Both the position numbers and the translations under genes were made by a program. Below are positions 1 through 7,312 of a stretch of 14,473 nt of DNA, one piece after another (position 1 is the first letter of the stretch; each line of letters starts with the position of its first letter). Source of the DNA: an uncultured Clostridia bacterium (GTDB taxonomy: Bacteria > Bacillota > Clostridia > Christensenellales > Pumilibacteraceae); assembly GCA_947385185.1 (NCBI GenBank), contig CANDJX010000031.1, positions 1-14,473 of the forward strand. The letters are read 5' to 3'. Under the pieces are notes generated by a model. That model saw nothing but the letters and a program-made list of their open reading frames with translations. It was not told where the DNA came from and did not search any database.

Positions 1-1
1 A

Positions 2-1384
2 GAGGCAATAAAATATGCGCAGGGGTTTGATCCCGCGACGGATTCTGCTTTAGGTAATGTTGCCGGGAGCAGTGTTTATACGGAAAAGATGCCCGATTCG
101 GGACAGGATAACGGGCTGACCGTTTCTTCGCTGCGCGGCAAAGATTATTACGATATCGATTATACTTATCTTCTCAATCAGATAAATTGGGATAACGAGC
201 TCGACTCGATAAAAAAGCTTTTATACACCGCAAGTTCGGGTATGAGCGAAAGTATATTGGGATTGCCCGCAATTAAATGTACGGACGGGGACACCGGACT
301 GAAAGTCAACGGAGCTTGCTCCTGGTCGTCCAAACCCGTTCTTGCGGCGACATGGAATACCGAACTTATGTATGAGGTAGGAGCTGCGGTCGGTCAGGAA
401 GCTCTGCTTGGCGGGATGCATGGCTGGTATGCATGCGCAACCAATATTCACCGTTCGCCGTTTGCCGGACGTAATTTCGAATATTTCTCAGAGGACGGTT
501 TATTGTCCGGTATGATGAACGCTTATGTCGTAGAAGGCGCCGGAAATAACGGGCTTATGTGTCATGTCAAGCATTTTGCGCTTAACGATCAGGAAACGAA
601 CAGATCCGTCGGTTTGAATACTTGGGCGACCGAACAGGCTATGCGCGAAATTTATTTCAAGTCTTTCGAGATTTCGATCAAGCGTCCGATGATGAACGTT
701 AAATATACCGCCGATACCGAGGGCAATATAGCATACAGAACAATGAGAGCCGCGAATAGCGTAATGTGCGGACAGAACAATATAGGCACTACTTATTGTT
801 ATTTGAATGAAGATTTGCTCCGTGGCGTGCTCCGCGGCGAATGGGGGTATACCGGTTTCACGATTACCGATCTTACGTTTGAAAAGAGCGCATGGAAACG
901 CGATAAGGCGTTACGTGCCGGAAACGATGCATTCATGACAATGGAGTTCCTTGCGAATATGGGCGTACAACTTTATCCTACCGATACGTCGTCCGCTACG
1001 GCAAGAACGTTGTTGCGTGAAAACGTTCATCATGTAATGTATGCAGTCGCCAATTCTTCGGCTATGCAGGGAATGGCTCCTGGTGCGATTGTCTATTACG
1101 ATATGTCGCCGCAGGCGACTGATGGGATAATCTTCTGCCGTCATTTCGACCGGAGCGTAAGCGAAACGGAGAAATCTTATAGATTCCTCGGCAAGCTCGG
1201 AATGGCAAGGCGTTGCTCGGAATGCCATATCATACTATTTCATCGTTGTTATTTTCCTCGCACTCTTTTGCCTGCAATTTTTTCATTACCGACAGTTCCA
1301 TGCAAAGGCACAGAGCGCATATCCCGAAGATTGGCAAGCCGATTAAAAACATCGCGAGTATATACAGAGCGCCTCCTATTATAG
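2..1384 (+). CDS. GH3 family beta-glucosidase-type glycosidase, catalytic barrel (5' partial, 3' end altered)
   Basis: The reading frame is open from base 2, so the gene begins upstream of the window; the first in-frame ATG at 89 is internal. The visible part is the GH3 (beta/alpha)8 barrel. Its motifs are a linker LRGKDYYD, the segment GRNFEYFSED, the substrate-binding KHFALNDQETNR (codons from about 569) and GFTITDL, whose Asp (codon 869-871) is the expected catalytic nucleophile. In common GH3 enzymes a second domain follows the barrel. Here the barrel ends with AVANSSAMQGMAPG and almost no homologous sequence follows, which fits the reversed domain order of Ruminococcus albus and Butyrivibrio enzymes, with the other domain encoded upstream. 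Homology stops at about 1103-1111. The rest of the frame is translated dispersed repeat and then antisense of the convergent gene, ending at TAG 1382-1384. The last 90 or so residues are therefore probably not native. Expected role: hydrolysis of beta-glucosides or oligosaccharides. Family call firm, exact substrate unknown. Confidence 0.85.
   Translation, partial: EAIKYAQGFDPATDSALGNVAGSSVYTEKMPDSGQDNGLTVSSLRGKDYYDIDYTYLLNQINWDNELDSIKKLLYTASSGMSESILGLPAIKCTDGDTGLKVNGACSWSSKPVLAATWNTELMYEVGAAVGQEALLGGMHGWYACATNIHRSPFAGRNFEYFSEDGLLSGMMNAYVVEGAGNNGLMCHVKHFALNDQETNRSVGLNTWATEQAMREIYFKSFEISIKRPMMNVKYTADTEGNIAYRTMRAANSVMCGQNNIGTTYCYLNEDLLRGVLRGEWGYTGFTITDLTFEKSAWKRDKALRAGNDAFMTMEFLANMGVQLYPTDTSSATARTLLRENVHHVMYAVANSSAMQGMAPGAIVYYDMSPQATDGIIFCRHFDRSVSETEKSYRFLGKLGMARRCSECHIILFHRCYFPRTLLPAIFSLPTVPCKGTERISRRLASRLKTSRVYTERLLL
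1104..1128 (+). repeat. Short dispersed repeat, family B (GCGACTGA core), copy 1
   Basis: The bases match 7313-7338 closely: both read TGT(C/T)GCCG, then 3-4 variable bases, then GCGACTGA followed by a G/A-rich end in -AT. Within this copy GTCGCC and GGCGAC are self-complementary. It lies exactly where GH3 homology ends and 11 bases before the hairpin repeat. The second copy also precedes a hairpin repeat. Confidence 0.55.
1140..1225 (+). repeat. Dispersed imperfect hairpin repeat, family A, copy 1
   Basis: It starts GTCATTTCGACC, contains CGGAGAAATCTTA, a short turn, GATTCCTCG, and ends GCTCGGAATG, with the final CTCGGAATG-C module present twice (near 1204 and 1225). The two halves pair: GTCATTTCGA with the TCGGAATGGC-type end, and GAGAAATC with GATTCCTC, with few mismatches. 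The same arrangement occurs at 7380-7482. Such short hairpins resemble MITE/REP-like elements spread through many Clostridia genomes (from memory). This copy sits inside the 3' end of the GH3 frame, between convergent genes. Confidence 0.8.
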
Positions 1385-3017
1385 CCGCCACGATAAAACA
1401 AATCATAATCAAGCCCCATTTGACTGAGCTCAAAGCGATGTGCAATTTGAGATTTTCGGAGCGCAAAAACAGCAATTCCTGCAATACCGTAAACGTAAAC
1501 CATGTCCCGATTGCCGGATTGCAAATAATCATCGGGAAAGAGCCTGCGGAGCTTATGGAAAGCCCGTTATATATCCAAGTCACCAACGCGGTGAGCGCCG
1601 CAATGAAAGCAAGTTCGGATATTATGACCCGCGGCTTGTCTATGAGAAGGAATTGTCGTCTTTTGATTTCTTCGCTACGTTTTCGGATATAATATATCTC
1701 GATCACGCACGCGAGAACGAACAGAAGCGCGAGAACTCCGACGAGCGCGGCGGAAATATACGGGATATATTCGAAAGCGAAACGCAGGTTTTCTTCGTGC
1801 AGAAATCCGATTGACAGTCCGCATATGCAATATACGCACCACGCGGTCGCAAAAACATATTTGATCGTCGTTATCACGGTCTGAATGATGCCCTCTTGCG
1901 GCGTTTTCTTATATATGCGTTCCTGAATGAAAGTGAGCGCCGCGACGACGGCAAACGGCGGCAACATCAACGCCCAACCGTGAATGCGTACGTACGAAAT
2001 CAACAACCCGATGGGTACTGCGGATAATACGGCTACGGCATAAACGGCGATAAACTTCGGTTTATCTATAAACAAATGCGTTGCGCTTTCGGTCGGAACC
2101 GCTTTCAAACCATATTTTTCTTTATTCCGGACGGTTTTTGCCTTTGCCTTTTTTTTGGTTTTCATAATAATTATGATTTCGAATACGCAGCACGTTATAC
2201 TTAATGCGATAAGCAGAGAGCGGACGACTATTTCTACGGCGAGATCGACGAACGAGCCGAGGAATACTATGGGACAGATTACGGTCCATACAATGCACGG
2301 TCCCCATTTGAGCGCGTCTGCCGATATGTGCACGACGCGGTTATGAACGACAACGAACGCGAGTTCCTGCAATATTGTGCATATCCACCACCATACGATG
2401 AGCGTTGCATATATGAGTAAAAAAATCGAACCGAAATACATACCGGCGCTGTAAGGCATAATGCATGCCTGCAAGATAGTCGCCGTCAAGACATATGCCG
2501 AATTCGACAGAATTACTTTAGGTTTGTCGATAAAAAGGAATTTCCGTTTTGCCGTTATTTTCTCCTTGTTCATAATGTGGTATAGTTCGGAAATCAGCCC
2601 GCCACCGAACAGTATGCTTATCAAACCCGCACATATTCCGTCGACGATAGGGAATATATAGAATACATGGAAGATATGTGATGTGGTTTTGTCGCACATA
2701 GCTCCGGACGCAAAGCCGAAAGTATAAACCAGCATACACACAATCACCGAGCCGTATTTCACCGCCGTGATTATTATTTGCGGCACTTCGGCTTTGGGCT
2801 TTATTTTGTGTATGATTTCCTGTGCAATCGTCGGAAGAATAATGAGCGCAAGCGGCAGTAATACAAACAACCACCCGTGGAATTTTACGAGTGATAACAT
2901 AAAGCCGAGGAACATAAGTGCAAAAAACATCACGGCATAAAGCGTTACCTGTTTCGGTTTGTCTATGAACAAGTGCGTTGCGTTTGTGACTTCATTATTT
3001 GTTTCGATTTCATTCAT
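1230..3017 (-). CDS. Polytopic membrane protein with four IDKP repeat units, unknown function
   Basis: This protein of 595 residues is not one I recognise. It consists of four diverged copies of a unit of about 145 residues. Each begins with (F/L)(L/F)IDKP(K/R), at about residues 16-22, 161-167, 315-321 and 457-463. Two hydrophobic segments follow, then a QE motif (about 66, 218, 365, 514), then K(Y/W) (about 87, 237, 386, 533), then two more hydrophobic segments. Units 1 and 3 share ATHLFIDKPK and a HGW motif and resemble each other more than units 2 and 4, so a two-unit block was probably itself duplicated. About 16 membrane segments are expected, with basic linkers (for example KKKAKAK near 288). 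The start is set by AGGAGG at 3024-3029, six bases from the ATG, and by a good promoter. No enzyme or transporter signature is visible. It is transcribed divergently from an HTH regulator with membrane helices, which may control it. It is convergent with the GH3 remnant, overlapping it on the opposite strand at 1230-1384. Confidence 0.85.
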   Translation of the reverse strand: MNEIETNNEVTNATHLFIDKPKQVTLYAVMFFALMFLGFMLSLVKFHGWLFVLLPLALIILPTIAQEIIHKIKPKAEVPQIIITAVKYGSVIVCMLVYTFGFASGAMCDKTTSHIFHVFYIFPIVDGICAGLISILFGGGLISELYHIMNKEKITAKRKFLFIDKPKVILSNSAYVLTATILQACIMPYSAGMYFGSIFLLIYATLIVWWWICTILQELAFVVVHNRVVHISADALKWGPCIVWTVICPIVFLGSFVDLAVEIVVRSLLIALSITCCVFEIIIIMKTKKKAKAKTVRNKEKYGLKAVPTESATHLFIDKPKFIAVYAVAVLSAVPIGLLISYVRIHGWALMLPPFAVVAALTFIQERIYKKTPQEGIIQTVITTIKYVFATAWCVYCICGLSIGFLHEENLRFAFEYIPYISAALVGVLALLFVLACVIEIYYIRKRSEEIKRRQFLLIDKPRVIISELAFIAALTALVTWIYNGLSISSAGSFPMIICNPAIGTWFTFTVLQELLFLRSENLKLHIALSSVKWGLIMICFIVAAIIGGALYILAMFLIGLPIFGICALCLCMELSVMKKLQAKECEENNNDEIV

Positions 3018-3047
3018 AACCCGCCTCCTCGAACGTATTTCACTTGT

Positions 3048-3076
3048 ATTATATCGCTCGGCGGATCAAAAACCAA
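3048..3076 (-). promoter_or_regulatory. Sigma-A promoter of the IDKP-repeat gene
   Basis: On the minus strand, -35 TTGGTT (3071-3076) and -10 TATAAT (3048-3053) are separated by exactly 17 bases. Transcription should start near 3041, leaving a short leader that contains the AGGAGG at 3024-3029. Confidence 0.75.
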
Positions 3077-3083
3077 GCCGAAG

Positions 3084-3113
3084 ATGTTACAAATCGCGTA
3101 CAACAATGTTACA
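3084..3113. promoter_or_regulatory. Paired TGTTACA boxes, candidate operator
   Basis: ATGTTACA occurs at 3084-3091 and again at 3106-3113. The period is 22 bases, about two helical turns, so both lie on one DNA face. Each TGT-T-ACA is itself a small palindrome. The boxes lie between the -35 elements of two divergent promoters, the usual place for an autoregulator's operator. Binding by the adjacent HTH protein is inferred. Confidence 0.45.
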
Positions 3114-3142
3114 TTATGCCCGAAGCAAGCCATTTCGCCGTA

Positions 3143-3171
3143 TTGACATAGCGGCACGGCTGTGGTATAAT
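3143..3171 (+). promoter_or_regulatory. Consensus sigma-A promoter of the HTH regulator/lipoprotein unit
   Basis: TTGACA (3143-3148) and TATAAT (3166-3171) are separated by 17 bases, a perfect match to the housekeeping consensus. A promoter this strong in front of a regulator suggests that it is normally held down, for example by autorepression. Confidence 0.85.
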
Positions 3172-3200
3172 AAATCAAACGGAAGGACTGTAAACGGCTT

Positions 3201-3692
3201 ATGAATTTTCGGGACAAACTTATACAACTGAGAGACGAACGCAAATTGTCGCAACAGGAGCTTGCGGACAGGCTCGGCGTTTCCCGTCAGACGGTCGTTC
3301 GGTGGGAAGCGGGCAAAAGCGCTCCGTCCGTGAATCAGATTCCGGATATTTGCGCGGCGCTCGGCGTGACGGCGGACGAACTTCTCGGCGCGCCCGAACG
3401 CGGAGAAAAGCGCGACGCGGGCGCGGACGGCATGGCAGACGAAAAAGAAAGAGCGAAAAGGGTACGGTTGATTTCGCTCGTCATTCTCGGCGTTCTGCTT
3501 GTCGCCGCCGTGGTCGGGCTCATCGTCACCATATGTTACGCGGTCAAAGACGGCGCGTACGATACGAGCGCGACGGTATGGGTCGTTTCCATTCCGCAGA
3601 ATACGCCTATGATAATACTGTCGGTGGTCCTTACGGTATTTATCGTTTTGCTTGCGGTGTTCTTTATACGCATTATACGGAAGTGGAAATGA
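3201..3692 (+). CDS. XRE-family HTH regulator with two transmembrane helices
   Basis: The protein has 163 residues. Residues 5-61 form a Cro/CI-type helix-turn-helix domain: KLSQQELADRLGVSRQTVVRWE covers the turn and recognition helix, and SVNQIPDICAALGVTADELLG is the typical tail. A charged linker (about 64-88) follows, then two hydrophobic helices (about 89-113 and 134-158) and a basic C-terminus, so the DNA-binding domain should be tethered to the membrane. This layout is common in Bacillota regulators that sense envelope or lipid signals, but the signal here is unknown. The ATG lies 13 bases after GGAAGGA (3181-3187), a rather long spacing; no better in-frame start is visible. Its stop overlaps the ATG of the lipoprotein gene (ATGA at 3689-3692), so the two are probably translationally coupled. 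It probably regulates itself and the divergent IDKP-repeat gene. Confidence 0.9.
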   Translation: MNFRDKLIQLRDERKLSQQELADRLGVSRQTVVRWEAGKSAPSVNQIPDICAALGVTADELLGAPERGEKRDAGADGMADEKERAKRVRLISLVILGVLLVAAVVGLIVTICYAVKDGAYDTSATVWVVSIPQNTPMIILSVVLTVFIVLLAVFFIRIIRKWK

Positions 3693-4090
3693 AAAAAATT
3701 TTTCCAATACTTGTATGTCTGCTTTTGTGCTTCACCGTCCTTTTTTCGTCATGCGGGAACATCAACGTATTCCTGTCCGTGCGAATGAAAGGGAACGGAG
3801 ACGGAACGGTGACGGCGTTCGCTCAGAACGAGTTCGACGTCGGCTCGGCGTCGCCGTCGGTCACGCTCGAGATCTACTCGTCCGACGTCGAAACCGCCGA
3901 CGTGAAAAATATGCGGCTTTTGGATTCCGTATCGAGCGACGGACTCGCCGCTCCCGAAATACTGACGCTTACCGTTGCAGTGCAAGCCGAAAGTTATCTT
4001 CTTGCCCGCGCATCGTATTCGGTCGGCGGCGAATCGGGTTTTATTTACAGCGACGTTATTCTGTACGACGCGGAAGGGAAAAGGAAATAA
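3689..4090 (+). CDS. Small predicted lipoprotein
   Basis: The product has 133 residues and starts at the ATG that overlaps the upstream stop as ATGA. The longer in-frame extension back to 3302 only runs antiparallel in meaning to the regulator's own frame and is discarded. The N-terminus MKKIFPILVCLLLCF followed by VLFSSC is a type II signal peptide with a lipobox (LFSSC, Cys about residue 21), so the mature protein should be lipid-anchored on the outer face of the membrane. The mature part (about 112 residues) has alternating hydrophobic and polar stretches rich in Ser, Val and Thr, suggesting a small beta-sandwich; this is inference. No family is recognised. Coupling to the membrane-bound regulator suggests that it could be a sensor or modulator partner. 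Confidence 0.75.
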   Translation: MKKIFPILVCLLLCFTVLFSSCGNINVFLSVRMKGNGDGTVTAFAQNEFDVGSASPSVTLEIYSSDVETADVKNMRLLDSVSSDGLAAPEILTLTVAVQAESYLLARASYSVGGESGFIYSDVILYDAEGKRK

Positions 4091-4190
4091 TTAACGTTAT
4101 AAAGGCGTATAAGTCAATTGGTTTCGGCTGTTAAACGGTCTTACGGGATTATGATAATTCAGTAGATAGAGAATTCGGATTAAAAACAGA
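4091..4190. other. Short intergenic stretch after the lipoprotein gene
   Basis: The interval has no open frame of note, no promoter and no repeat that I can see. It leads into the terminator hairpin. Confidence 0.5.
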
Positions 4191-4225
4191 CCCGCTAAAA
4201 CATTTGCGTTTTAGCGGGATATTTT
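4191..4225 (+). terminator. Rho-independent terminator of the regulator/lipoprotein unit
   Basis: CCCGCTAAAAC (4191-4201) pairs perfectly with GTTTTAGCGGG (4208-4218) around a 6-base loop, followed by the T-rich tail ATATTTTATT. The A-rich run before it (TAAAAACAGA) gives some activity in the other direction, but no minus-strand gene ends there. Confidence 0.85.
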
Positions 4226-4335
4226 ATTCACTTATTCTATGCTTTTTTACTATTACTTATCCATAATATCATATCCTTACCCTTATGTCAATATAGTTTA
4301 TAAAAATTTAATAAAACAAATTTATCATAATGGTA

Positions 4336-4364
4336 TTGAATATTGTGTACAAATATGGTAAAAT
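4336..4364 (+). promoter_or_regulatory. Probable sigma-A promoter of the cysteine hydrolase/permease unit
   Basis: TTGAAT (4336-4341) and TAAAAT (4359-4364) are separated by 17 bases. They lie in an A+T-rich region (4226-4399) that otherwise holds nothing recognisable. The leader is about 30 bases and carries AAGGGG at 4388-4393, six bases from the ATG. Confidence 0.65.
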
Positions 4365-4399
4365 AAAAATATAAAAATAAATTATGTAAGGGGCAAAAA

Positions 4400-5668
4400 A
4401 TGAAAACAAAAGTGAAGTTGTTTGGAAGCATAATGGCGGTAATTATCTTTACCGCGACTTTGATTCTCTGTCTGATGTTTACACCGAGCGTGCAATCGGC
4501 ATACGCCGACGAGATTCAGTCGGAAGAAGAATTGACCGAGCCTTACGAAATTTTATCTTATAAAGACGTATTCGAAGCATATTACGACAGAGCGCTCGAA
4601 GAAGTCATGACGTCGGGCGGCATTATGTGCTCGCTCGATGACTTTACCGATAATTATTATACATATGATACGAATATATATGAATATACCGAGGCTGTCA
4701 TAGATAACGGCGGGCAGTCGGATGACCTATCCATTATGCCGATGTCATCATTAGATAGCACGGACGCTCCATACATATTAAAGTACAGTACCGATTCGGC
4801 AGAGAACAGAACAATTTACAAGAACTTCGCGGAAAGAGGATATGATGATACAGAAACTCCTAAAAGTGCTTTTAAAATAATAGATGAGAGCACAGGTAAA
4901 AGATATGAGCCTAGCTATTCTATCTTTAGTTATTATTTGCTCAAAGAGGGGGATATTTTAATAGAAACATTAACAATACTTAACATCGGACACACTGCAT
5001 GCGTTTATGATTTGGATCATGAAAGTGCTTACGGACAATATATTCAAACTATAGATTGTGTCGGAGGTGGAGTACAGTTTGGTATTTTGGACGATACACG
5101 TATGATAGATTATCAAATCATCATTATGCGTAACGGTTATGCAAATAACGGACAAATTGAAGCAGTAAAATATTTTCACTATAAACAGTTAGGTAAAGAA
5201 TATAATGTTTCGGCTGCTGTACTTTACAATAGATTGAATACAGATATAAATAGTATCGATTGGTATTGCTCCGAATTAATGTACGCGGCATTTTATTATG
5301 CCGGAATACCGCTTATTCCGCCGGAGCATAAAGTTGACGATAACAAAATAGGCTGGTGGCCGGCGGATATTCGCAATAGTCGTTCGTTGACTAAATGTAT
5401 AGATATATACGACGCATATCTCAGATTATCGATTGCCGGTAAAGTTTCCAATGTTTGGAAAATAAACATAACTAATCGAATGAATAGCAATGCTGTCATA
5501 TATTATAATACAAAAATGTGTTTTTACGGCGATGCTGAAAAATGGGTCGGTTTAAAAGATGTTGCTCAAATAAATATATGGAAAAATGTTACAGTACGAG
5601 TCAATATTCAGAAAATTGGGCTGCGACATGCATTGCGTTTAGCGTTATATTCGGCAATAAACGATTAA
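4400..5668 (+). CDS. Secreted permuted NlpC/P60 (YiiX-like) cysteine hydrolase, 3' end frameshifted
   Basis: The product is 422 residues as read. A hydrophobic N-terminus (about 7-29) ends in AYA (34-36) before DE, a classical signal peptide. Residues 180-330 have the layout of circularly permuted papain-like hydrolases: LKEGDILIE, then GHTACVYD with His198, then WYCSELMYAAFYYAGI with Cys290, then a P-x-DI-x-N-S ending near 321-327. His before Cys is the permuted order of YiiX/YaeF-type proteins, which cleave amide or ester bonds in peptidoglycan or lipid substrates; the substrate here is unknown. Residues 37-175 are not recognised. The C-terminal part (from about 347) looks like a beta-sandwich module and is cut by a frameshift: the natural sequence continues in the next frame to 5745. 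With one base restored the protein would be 448 residues and would end 21 bases before the permease gene. The gene is visibly A+T-richer than lysA, uvrA and typA. Confidence 0.85.
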   Translation: MKTKVKLFGSIMAVIIFTATLILCLMFTPSVQSAYADEIQSEEELTEPYEILSYKDVFEAYYDRALEEVMTSGGIMCSLDDFTDNYYTYDTNIYEYTEAVIDNGGQSDDLSIMPMSSLDSTDAPYILKYSTDSAENRTIYKNFAERGYDDTETPKSAFKIIDESTGKRYEPSYSIFSYYLLKEGDILIETLTILNIGHTACVYDLDHESAYGQYIQTIDCVGGGVQFGILDDTRMIDYQIIIMRNGYANNGQIEAVKYFHYKQLGKEYNVSAAVLYNRLNTDINSIDWYCSELMYAAFYYAGIPLIPPEHKVDDNKIGWWPADIRNSRSLTKCIDIYDAYLRLSIAGKVSNVWKINITNRMNSNAVIYYNTKMCFYGDAEKWVGLKDVAQINIWKNVTVRVNIQKIGLRHALRLALYSAIND

Positions 5669-5745
5669 TTACGTTTGCCGATAATTTAAACGCAAATAAC
5701 TTTAATTTAAGCGTACATTATGCGGTTGTAGATGTATCCGATTAA
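5609..5745 (+). other. Displaced C-terminal coding segment of the cysteine hydrolase (other frame)
   Basis: Adding one T after 5608 turns codons ATT-CAG-AAA into ATT-TCA-GAA. The frame then reads SENWAATCIAFSVIFGNKR and continues to HYAVVDVSD, stopping at TAA 5743-5745. This segment has the hydrophobic/polar alternation of a beta-sandwich and matches the character of the preceding residues (YYNTKMCFYGDAEKW). The present frame instead reads LRHALRLALYSAIND and stops at 5668. I read this as a single-base deletion, either natural or an assembly error. Confidence 0.7.
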
Positions 5746-5766
5746 AGTAGAGGGAACAACTTAATT

Positions 5767-7251
5767 ATGAAAGATAATAAGATGTCGTTTAAGCATATTT
5801 TATCCATAGGAAGGCAAATATTAATTGCACGTCCCGTTTTACTTGCTGTTTCCATGTTGCTACTTGTATTTTCATCTGCCTTATATGGCGTTGTATTTAT
5901 CGCTTCTTGCACTGATGTATACGATATCGAGTTAACATGGTTGTATGAGAGAAATTGGAAAGTGGTTCGTTTGGCAGCCGACAATCCGCGCCTTACGCAT
6001 GGCGGTTGGTATAATTTCGGGTTTTCTCCAAAACAACAGGAAATCATAAAAGAATATAATTATGGGAAAGATATGAGCTGTTTTTTAATGGGGGCAATAT
6101 CCGCAGATGACAGAAAATGGCCTTTTGATTATATTGTGGATGTTGATGGCTATAAAGCAAGTGATGATTGTTGTTATGGTTATATGTCGTGGGATCCGAT
6201 ATTGATAGAAGTCAATCCCGTTTCCGCTTGTGAAGATTTTGATTTAAGACCGGATGACAGACTTTTAGACAGCATGATAAATCGTATGCCGCAAACATTC
6301 GACGAAATAGCTATTTCCGATTTATTTGCGAGCTTTTTTATGCGTTACGGGTATAAGGAAGCAGACGGAACGGCGATCGAGGTGCACACTCCCGACGATA
6401 TGATAGGGAAGCGAATAGGTCCGTTTGAGGTATGCGGTGTATTTTCCACGGATATGGATAGGGCATATTTTGAACAATTTTCAAACATTGGCATGAAAGA
6501 GCTGCAAGAAAAGGATAGTTATAACGCAAGAATAATCAAAGGTTGCGGCATTGCCATAATATACTCTATGTATATACATGAAGGATATTATGATTCCTTG
6601 GTTTACGAAATGTTGCAAACGCCGAGACCCGGACTCGGTAACGACCTACCTTCACAAGGTACAAATCTGATAAAACTAAGCGGAGATAAAAATAAAGACT
6701 TAAAATTATGCGCCGATTTGAATCGCAGGGATGAGTACGGCACGTGCTCCGTACAAATATTATCGCCGTTAAATCACTTAAAGGATCATTTGCATTTTTT
6801 TCTTCGCGTCGAAGTGCAAGTTCTTTATCAATTGGGAACCGGAGCGGTAGCAGTCGTAACATTTATAATAATAAAAATATTGTTTAATTTGAGTTTTCGC
6901 AAAATCAAAGATCTGTGCCCACCAAATGTGCGTAAGCGGGATTTGGCGTTTATATATTTGACGGTAGGCGGTATGTTAGTCGTAATATGTTTTACTGTAT
7001 CTTTATTTGCCGCAGTGGCTATATGCGCAATAATTAACGTGAAGTTTTCGGTGAATCTGTTCTGTGTCACATTTGCTTCTGTCGCATTGATTTTTGCCGT
7101 TTGTGCGGGAATTGTGATATTAGACGTCGTCTTTACGGTAATAAGTAAAGTGCGCGTCGCTACGCAAAATGCCAAAGCTCTCGACGAGCACTCGTCCGAC
7201 CCGCCCACACTGAGCGACTTACCGGGAGAGCAAGATAAAGTAAGCAAATAA
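5767..7251 (+). CDS. MacB/FtsX-like ABC transporter permease subunit, ATPase not in the window
   Basis: The protein has 494 residues. One N-terminal membrane helix (about 24-46) is followed by a large extracytoplasmic domain (about 50-350), then three helices (about 355-374, 395-424, 429-458) and a charged cytoplasmic tail. This one-plus-three topology is that of MacB-type (type VII) ABC permeases, which transmit ATPase movement to an external domain. Supporting local sequence is FDEIAISDLFA at about 178-188, followed by DDMIGKRIGPFEVCGVFSTD at 210-229, a pattern common in the external domain of these permeases (family knowledge). No ATPase gene lies beside it, so it either works with one encoded elsewhere or is an orphan. 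The ribosome site TAGAGGG (5748-5754) is 12 bases before the ATG. It lies 21 bases after the restored stop of the hydrolase gene, so the two form an operon. Most of the gene is A+T-rich, but its last 80 or so bases are G+C-rich like the housekeeping genes. Confidence 0.7.
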   Translation: MKDNKMSFKHILSIGRQILIARPVLLAVSMLLLVFSSALYGVVFIASCTDVYDIELTWLYERNWKVVRLAADNPRLTHGGWYNFGFSPKQQEIIKEYNYGKDMSCFLMGAISADDRKWPFDYIVDVDGYKASDDCCYGYMSWDPILIEVNPVSACEDFDLRPDDRLLDSMINRMPQTFDEIAISDLFASFFMRYGYKEADGTAIEVHTPDDMIGKRIGPFEVCGVFSTDMDRAYFEQFSNIGMKELQEKDSYNARIIKGCGIAIIYSMYIHEGYYDSLVYEMLQTPRPGLGNDLPSQGTNLIKLSGDKNKDLKLCADLNRRDEYGTCSVQILSPLNHLKDHLHFFLRVEVQVLYQLGTGAVAVVTFIIIKILFNLSFRKIKDLCPPNVRKRDLAFIYLTVGGMLVVICFTVSLFAAVAICAIINVKFSVNLFCVTFASVALIFAVCAGIVILDVVFTVISKVRVATQNAKALDEHSSDPPTLSDLPGEQDKVSK

Positions 7252-7312
7252 CATCGAACGTAGCGAAACTCGGGCGGCACAATTGAAAAGTTCTCCTTGC
7301 GTCAATGGGAGC

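Noticed and set aside
911..1228. A 105-codon minus-strand frame with a CHSELAEES-like start
   Set aside because: Its start is translated hairpin repeat and the remainder is antisense to GH3; such peptides are typical mis-annotations of this repeat class.
3302..3688. A longer N-terminal version of the lipoprotein gene
   Set aside because: The extension overlaps the HTH gene in another frame, is Arg-rich and would bury the signal peptide; the ATGA-coupled start at 3689 gives a clean lipobox protein.
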